Source of the DNA: Acidimicrobiia bacterium
GTDB taxonomy: Bacteria > Actinomycetota > Acidimicrobiia > IMCC26256
Direction: 5' to 3'
Length of the DNA stretch: 9,714 nt
Assembly: GCA_023262065.1 (NCBI GenBank)
Contig: JALRDW010000068.1
Coordinates: forward strand, 1-9,714
This document shows positions 7,298 through 9,714 of the stretch, in pieces (position 1 is the stretch's first letter; each line of letters starts with the position of its first letter). The notes beneath the pieces are model-generated. The model was given only the letters and a program-made list of their open reading frames with translations. It had not been told where the DNA came from and did not search any database. Made by a program: the position numbers and the translations under genes.

Positions 7298-7303
7298 CAC
7301 GCT
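7298..7303 (+). promoter_or_regulatory. Possible -10 element of the cupin gene
   Basis: CACGCT lies exactly 6 bases before the GTG at 7310, the same geometry as the other leaderless-looking genes, but its first base departs from TAnnnT. A GAGGTGG stretch 12 bases before the GTG is rather far for a ribosome binding site yet cannot be excluded. Confidence 0.25.
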
Positions 7304-7309
7304 GGGGGC

Positions 7310-7681
7310 GTGCACTACCTGCGGATCTGGGCCGATGCGGCCGGGGAGAGCCACCTCGAGGAGGTGACGCGACCCGTCGTCGTCCAGCCGGCCGAGCCCG
7401 GGGTGGCCGCCCTGCACCTCGCCGACCCCATCCCGGTCGACCGCGCCCAGTTCCTCGAACTCGACGGGGACCTCCAGGATCCGGACTGGCACACCGCGCC
7501 GCGCCGGCAGTTCGTGGTGTTCCTCGACGGTTGGGTGCGCATCGAGGTGAGCGACGGCGAGGTGCGCACGCTCCCTGCGGGCAGCGCCGTGCTGGTCGAG
7601 GATCTCACCGGTCGGGGCCACATCACGACGCACGAGCCCGGACCCCGGCGGGTGCTGCTCCTGCCGCTCGATCCCGACTGA
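7310..7681 (+). CDS. Small cupin-fold protein
   Basis: A 123-residue single-domain protein with the cupin pattern. DWHTAPRRQFVVFLDG at 59-74 looks like the first conserved box, with H61 and a following glutamate as metal-ligand candidates. DGEVRTLPAG at 82-91 and VEDLTGRGH at 96-104 supply the turn and second box, with H104. Similar small cupins are common next to metabolic genes and are usually uncharacterised; a metal-dependent enzyme or a small-molecule sensor would both fit. The open frame runs back to 7088, but GTG at 7310 gives a protein starting directly with the fold and avoids overlap with the divergent hydrolase. It converges on the GNAT gene, 18 bases from stop to stop. Fold fairly sure, function unknown. 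Confidence 0.8.
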   Translation: MHYLRIWADAAGESHLEEVTRPVVVQPAEPGVAALHLADPIPVDRAQFLELDGDLQDPDWHTAPRRQFVVFLDGWVRIEVSDGEVRTLPAGSAVLVEDLTGRGHITTHEPGPRRVLLLPLDPD

Positions 7682-7683
7682 GA

Positions 7684-7698
7684 TCCGGGCGCGCCGGA
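7684..7698. terminator. Possible bidirectional hairpin between convergent genes
   Basis: TCCGG and CCGGA form a 5-base-pair GC-rich stem around a GCGCG loop, between the stop of the cupin gene and the stop of the GNAT gene. It could be a shared terminator, but the stem is short, there is no T-tract on either strand, and such palindromes arise easily in GC-rich DNA. Confidence 0.25.
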
Positions 7699-7699
7699 A

Positions 7700-8134
7700 T
7701 CAGGGAGGTGTGGTGAGGCCCTTGCGGAACCGGCGCAGCGCGCGACCACGCGGGTAGTCGTCGACCCGTCCGACCTCGACGTACCCGGCCCGGGCGTAGA
7801 AGTCGGGGGCCTGGAAGTCGGCGGTGTCGAGGACGACCTGGGTCGCGCCGCGCCGGGCCGCCTCACGTTCGAACGCTCCCAGCAGCGCGCTCCCGCGTCC
7901 GCACCCCCGACGCGAGGCCTCGACCCACAGCAGGTCGATCTCCGCGGTGCCTCCCCACACCCAGCCGTGGATGCCGGCGACGATCTCGCCCACGTCGTCC
8001 CGCTCGAGCGCGAGCAGGGCGTCGGCCGGGGGGAGTCCGGTGGTGGCGAGGTTGAACTCGGTGACGCGCGCGTGGAGGAACTCGACCGCGCGGGGCTGGG
8101 GCGTCGGTTCGAACCGGATGTCCTGGGACTCCAC
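7700..8134 (-). CDS. GNAT family N-acetyltransferase
   Basis: A 144-residue acetyl-CoA-dependent acyltransferase of the GNAT fold. The acetyl-CoA pyrophosphate loop RGCGRG at 76-81 (R/QxxGxG/A) follows the strand IDLLWVEAS at 66-74, and the C-terminal FYARAGY at 112-118 is the usual beta-6 region signature. The region around VWGGTAEIDLLW provides the preceding strands. The frame stays open upstream to 8737, but that extension is the antisense of the methyltransferase gene; GTG at 8134 gives normal GNAT length and has CATGCT 6 bases upstream. It diverges from the methyltransferase across 27 bases. The acceptor (amine of a small molecule, antibiotic or protein) cannot be told. Confidence 0.88.
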   Translation of the reverse strand: MESQDIRFEPTPQPRAVEFLHARVTEFNLATTGLPPADALLALERDDVGEIVAGIHGWVWGGTAEIDLLWVEASRRGCGRGSALLGAFEREAARRGATQVVLDTADFQAPDFYARAGYVEVGRVDDYPRGRALRRFRKGLTTPP

Positions 8135-8140
8135 CGGTCC

Positions 8141-8146
8141 AGCATG
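8141..8146 (-). promoter_or_regulatory. Possible -10 element of the GNAT gene
   Basis: On the minus strand CATGCT lies 6 bases before the GTG at 8134. The first base departs from TAnnnT, as for the cupin gene. No Shine-Dalgarno is present. It lies 3 bases from the opposing methyltransferase hexamer, so both polymerases could not be bound at once. Confidence 0.25.
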
Positions 8147-8149
8147 ACC

Positions 8150-8155
8150 TACCCT
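8150..8155 (+). promoter_or_regulatory. Putative -10 element of the methyltransferase gene (leaderless)
   Basis: TACCCT lies exactly 6 bases before the ATG at 8162, repeating the layout seen at 1354-1366. There is no Shine-Dalgarno, so a leaderless mRNA starting on the A of ATG is likely. This also argues against the in-frame ATG at 8144. Confidence 0.45.
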
Positions 8156-8161
8156 CGCCGC

Positions 8162-8764
8162 ATGAACCAGCACGCGTGGGACGAGCGGTACGCCGGGGCC
8201 GACCTCGTGTGGACGGCGGAGGCGAACCGGTTCCTCGTGGCCGAGGCCGCGGACCTCCCGCCGGGCCGTGCGGTCGATCTCGCCGCCGGGGAGTGCCGCA
8301 ACGCGGTCTGGCTCGCCGAGCGCGGCTGGGAGGTCGATGCCGTGGACTTCTCGGCGGTCGGGCTCGACAAGGGGATCCGCCTGGCGGAGCACCGGGGGGT
8401 GGCGACCCGGGTGCACCCGACGGTGGCCGACCTCGGTGACTGGTCCGCGCCCGCGCGCTACGACCTCGTGCTCGTCGCGTACCTGCACCTGCCCCGACCG
8501 GCGCGGGACCGGGTGTTCGCGGCGGCCGCGACGGCGGTGGCGCCCGGCGGCACGCTCCTGGTGATCGGGCACGACCTCTCGAACCTCGAGCGCGGGTACG
8601 GCGGTCCGCAGGACCCGGCGGTGCTCACCACCGCCCCCGACCTGGTGCCGCTCCTCGGGGATCTCGACCTCGTCCGGGCGGACCCGGTGGAGCGCCCGGT
8701 GACCACGCCGGAGGGCGAGCGGGTCGCGATCGACCACGTGCTGCGGGCGGTGCGGAGGGCCTAG
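8162..8764 (+). CDS. Class I SAM-dependent methyltransferase (TehB/thiopurine-methyltransferase-like)
   Basis: A 200-residue cytoplasmic methyltransferase. It opens with WDERYAG (6-12), as do many small TehB-like enzymes. Motif I is VDLAAGECRNAVWLAE at 38-53 and is followed by EVDAVDFS at 57-64, where D62 would bind the SAM ribose. Motif II-like YDLVLVAYLHLP is at 100-111, and PGGTLLVIGHD at 128-138 is motif III. The usual GEGRN of this subfamily reads GECRN, so a glycine of motif I is Cys45. The substrate is unknown; relatives methylate tellurite, thiols or halides, and this one may be a detoxification enzyme. ATG at 8162 is preferred over ATG at 8144 because of the upstream hexamer. The stop codon lies 11 bases before the amidohydrolase start. 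Confidence 0.9.
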   Translation: MNQHAWDERYAGADLVWTAEANRFLVAEAADLPPGRAVDLAAGECRNAVWLAERGWEVDAVDFSAVGLDKGIRLAEHRGVATRVHPTVADLGDWSAPARYDLVLVAYLHLPRPARDRVFAAAATAVAPGGTLLVIGHDLSNLERGYGGPQDPAVLTTAPDLVPLLGDLDLVRADPVERPVTTPEGERVAIDHVLRAVRRA

Positions 8765-8767
8765 CGT
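8762..8767 (+). promoter_or_regulatory. Possible -10 element of the amidohydrolase gene overlapping a stop codon
   Basis: TAGCGT lies 8 bases before the GTG at 8776, and its first three bases are the TAG stop of the methyltransferase. GGAGGG at 8754-8759 is 16 bases from the GTG, too far for a normal ribosome binding site. Either the gene has its own near-leaderless promoter or it is read through from the methyltransferase with weak initiation. Confidence 0.3.
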
Positions 8768-8775
8768 CGGGCGCC

Positions 8776-9714
8776 GTGGACCTCGACCTCCTGATCCGTG
8801 GCGGCACGCTCGTGGATGGGACGGGCGCGCCCGCCCGGGTCGCCGACGTCGGCGTCGCCGGGGACCGCGTCGTGGCGATCGGCTCGATCGACGCTCCGGC
8901 CCGTCGCGTGATCGATGCCCGCGATCGGATCGTCACGCCGGGGTTCGTGGATCTCCACACGCACCTCGACGCGCAGATCGCGTGGGACCCGATGCTCACA
9001 TCCTCGTGCTGGCACGGGGTCACGAGCGTCGTGCTCGGCAACTGCGGGGTGACGTTCGCGCCGGTGCGGCCGACCGATCGGGAGTACCTCGCCGGGATGA
9101 TGGAGTCGGTGGAGGACATCCCGAAGCAGAGCATCCTCGACGGCCTGCCGTGGTCGTGGGAGACCTACGGCGAGTACCTCGACGCGCTCGAGACGATGCC
9201 GAAGGGGATCAACGTCGGCGGGATGGTCGGTCACTGCGCGGTGCGCTACCACGCGATGGGCGAGCGCAGCCTCAGCCTCGAGCCCGGCGAACCGCCCTCG
9301 GCTGCGGACCTCGCTGCGATGTGCGCACTCGTCGACGAGGCGGTCGCGGCCGGTGCGCTCGGGGTGTCGACCTCCCGCACGCTGCGTCACCGTGTGCCCG
9401 ACGGTCGCTACGTGCCCGGCACGTGGGCCGAGGCCGACGAGTTGCTCGCGTTCGCCGAGGTGCTCGCCGCCCGCGGGCGCGGGGTGTTCGAGGTCTCGCC
9501 GCGCTTCGACGGTGATGGGCCGGCCGAACCCCGGGTCGAGTCGGAACTCGCGTGGATGTCGGCCATCGCGACGCGCACGGGTCGGTCGGTCACCTTCAAC
9601 CTGTCCCAGACCCACGCCCAGGGTGACCACTGGCGGCTGGCGATCGACCTCGCCCGGCGCGCCGGAGGGCGGATCCGTCCGCAGACCACCTCCAAGAGCG
9701 TCGGCGTGCTGTTC
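8776..9714 (+). CDS. N-acyl-D-amino-acid deacylase-like amidohydrolase, 3' end beyond window
   Basis: Metal-dependent amidohydrolase of the D-aminoacylase group, open to the right edge with 313 residues visible. The N-terminal strand LIRGGTLVDGTGAPA (6-20) is the usual composite-domain start. HTHLDAQ at 61-67 gives metal ligands H61 and H63, and GNCG at 88-91 carries C90, equivalent to the bridging Cys of D-aminoacylase. STSRTLRHRVPDGRYVPGTW at 198-217 replaces the STGL-type stretch of true D-aminoacylases. This resembles an actinobacterial subfamily of uncharacterised amidohydrolases, so the substrate may not be an N-acyl-D-amino acid. The sequence QTHAQGDHW near 278-286 probably supplies another metal-site histidine. 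GTG at 8776 is the only sensible start. It follows the methyltransferase by 11 bases and may be cotranscribed. Confidence 0.92.
   Translation, partial: MDLDLLIRGGTLVDGTGAPARVADVGVAGDRVVAIGSIDAPARRVIDARDRIVTPGFVDLHTHLDAQIAWDPMLTSSCWHGVTSVVLGNCGVTFAPVRPTDREYLAGMMESVEDIPKQSILDGLPWSWETYGEYLDALETMPKGINVGGMVGHCAVRYHAMGERSLSLEPGEPPSAADLAAMCALVDEAVAAGALGVSTSRTLRHRVPDGRYVPGTWAEADELLAFAEVLAARGRGVFEVSPRFDGDGPAEPRVESELAWMSAIATRTGRSVTFNLSQTHAQGDHWRLAIDLARRAGGRIRPQTTSKSVGVLF

Noticed and set aside
7688..7695. GGCGCGCC perfect 8-base palindrome as a special site
   Set aside because: Such palindromes are frequent by chance in GC-rich DNA; kept only as part of a weak hairpin candidate.
6040..7716. Plus-strand open frame of 558 codons opposite the hydrolase and across the cupin
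   Set aside because: Antisense to the lipoprotein hydrolase and out of frame with the cupin; no motif and Arg/Gly-rich composition.
8135..8737. Long N-terminal extension of the GNAT frame
   Set aside because: The extension is antisense to the methyltransferase and would make a GNAT of twice the usual length; GTG at 8134 gives the normal size.
8761..9630. Minus-strand open frame of 289 codons opposite the amidohydrolase
   Set aside because: Antisense shadow of a gene with conserved metal ligands; Arg/His/Val-rich with no domain.
1..9714. A defence system, biosynthetic gene cluster, mobile element or CRISPR array
   Set aside because: No nuclease, helicase, toxin-antitoxin, transposase, integrase, synthase module, direct repeats or spacer pattern is seen; base composition is even across the window.

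Overview
The window is very GC-rich and almost entirely coding. Only about 186 of 9714 bases lie outside the ten genes called here, and the longest gap is about 49 bases. GTG starts are common (seven of ten genes), and most genes at the head of a transcript lack a Shine-Dalgarno sequence. Instead they carry a TAnnnT-like hexamer 6-8 bases before the start codon, the layout of leaderless transcripts. With the protein families present, this points to a high-GC actinomycetote. An acidimicrobiial or other environmental lineage is a guess; nothing here fixes the genus. I see no tRNA, rRNA, CRISPR array, insertion sequence, phage gene or long repeat.

Layout, left to right. (1) A type I sulfatase on the minus strand, cut by the left edge. 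(2) Divergent from it across 38 bases, a plus-strand protein of the acyl-CoA dehydrogenase fold that looks more like a flavin-dependent hydroxylase (HsaA-like group) than a true dehydrogenase. (3) Tail to tail with that gene, one base apart, a minus-strand run of four genes, in transcription order: lipoprotein alpha/beta hydrolase, AMP-forming acyl-CoA ligase, phytanoyl-CoA-dioxygenase-family oxygenase and cytochrome P450. Spacings of 11 bases, a 4-base GTGA overlap and 31 bases suggest one operon. (4) Divergent from the hydrolase, a small plus-strand cupin, convergent with a minus-strand GNAT acetyltransferase. (5) Divergent from the GNAT, a plus-strand SAM-dependent methyltransferase followed after 11 bases by an N-acyl-D-amino-acid deacylase-like amidohydrolase, cut by the right edge.

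A working reading is that the left two-thirds is a catabolic block. The exported lipoprotein hydrolase would release an acid from an ester, the ligase would make its CoA thioester, and the PhyH oxygenase, the P450 and the convergent flavin hydroxylase would oxidise it. The divergent sulfatase could remove a sulfate from the same or a related substrate. The substrate cannot be read from the sequence. The right third looks like unrelated housekeeping or accessory enzymes. I found no convincing new defence, mobile or RNA-based system. The most distinctive features are the mixed oxygenase operon and the repeated short-leader promoter geometry within extremely compact divergent junctions.
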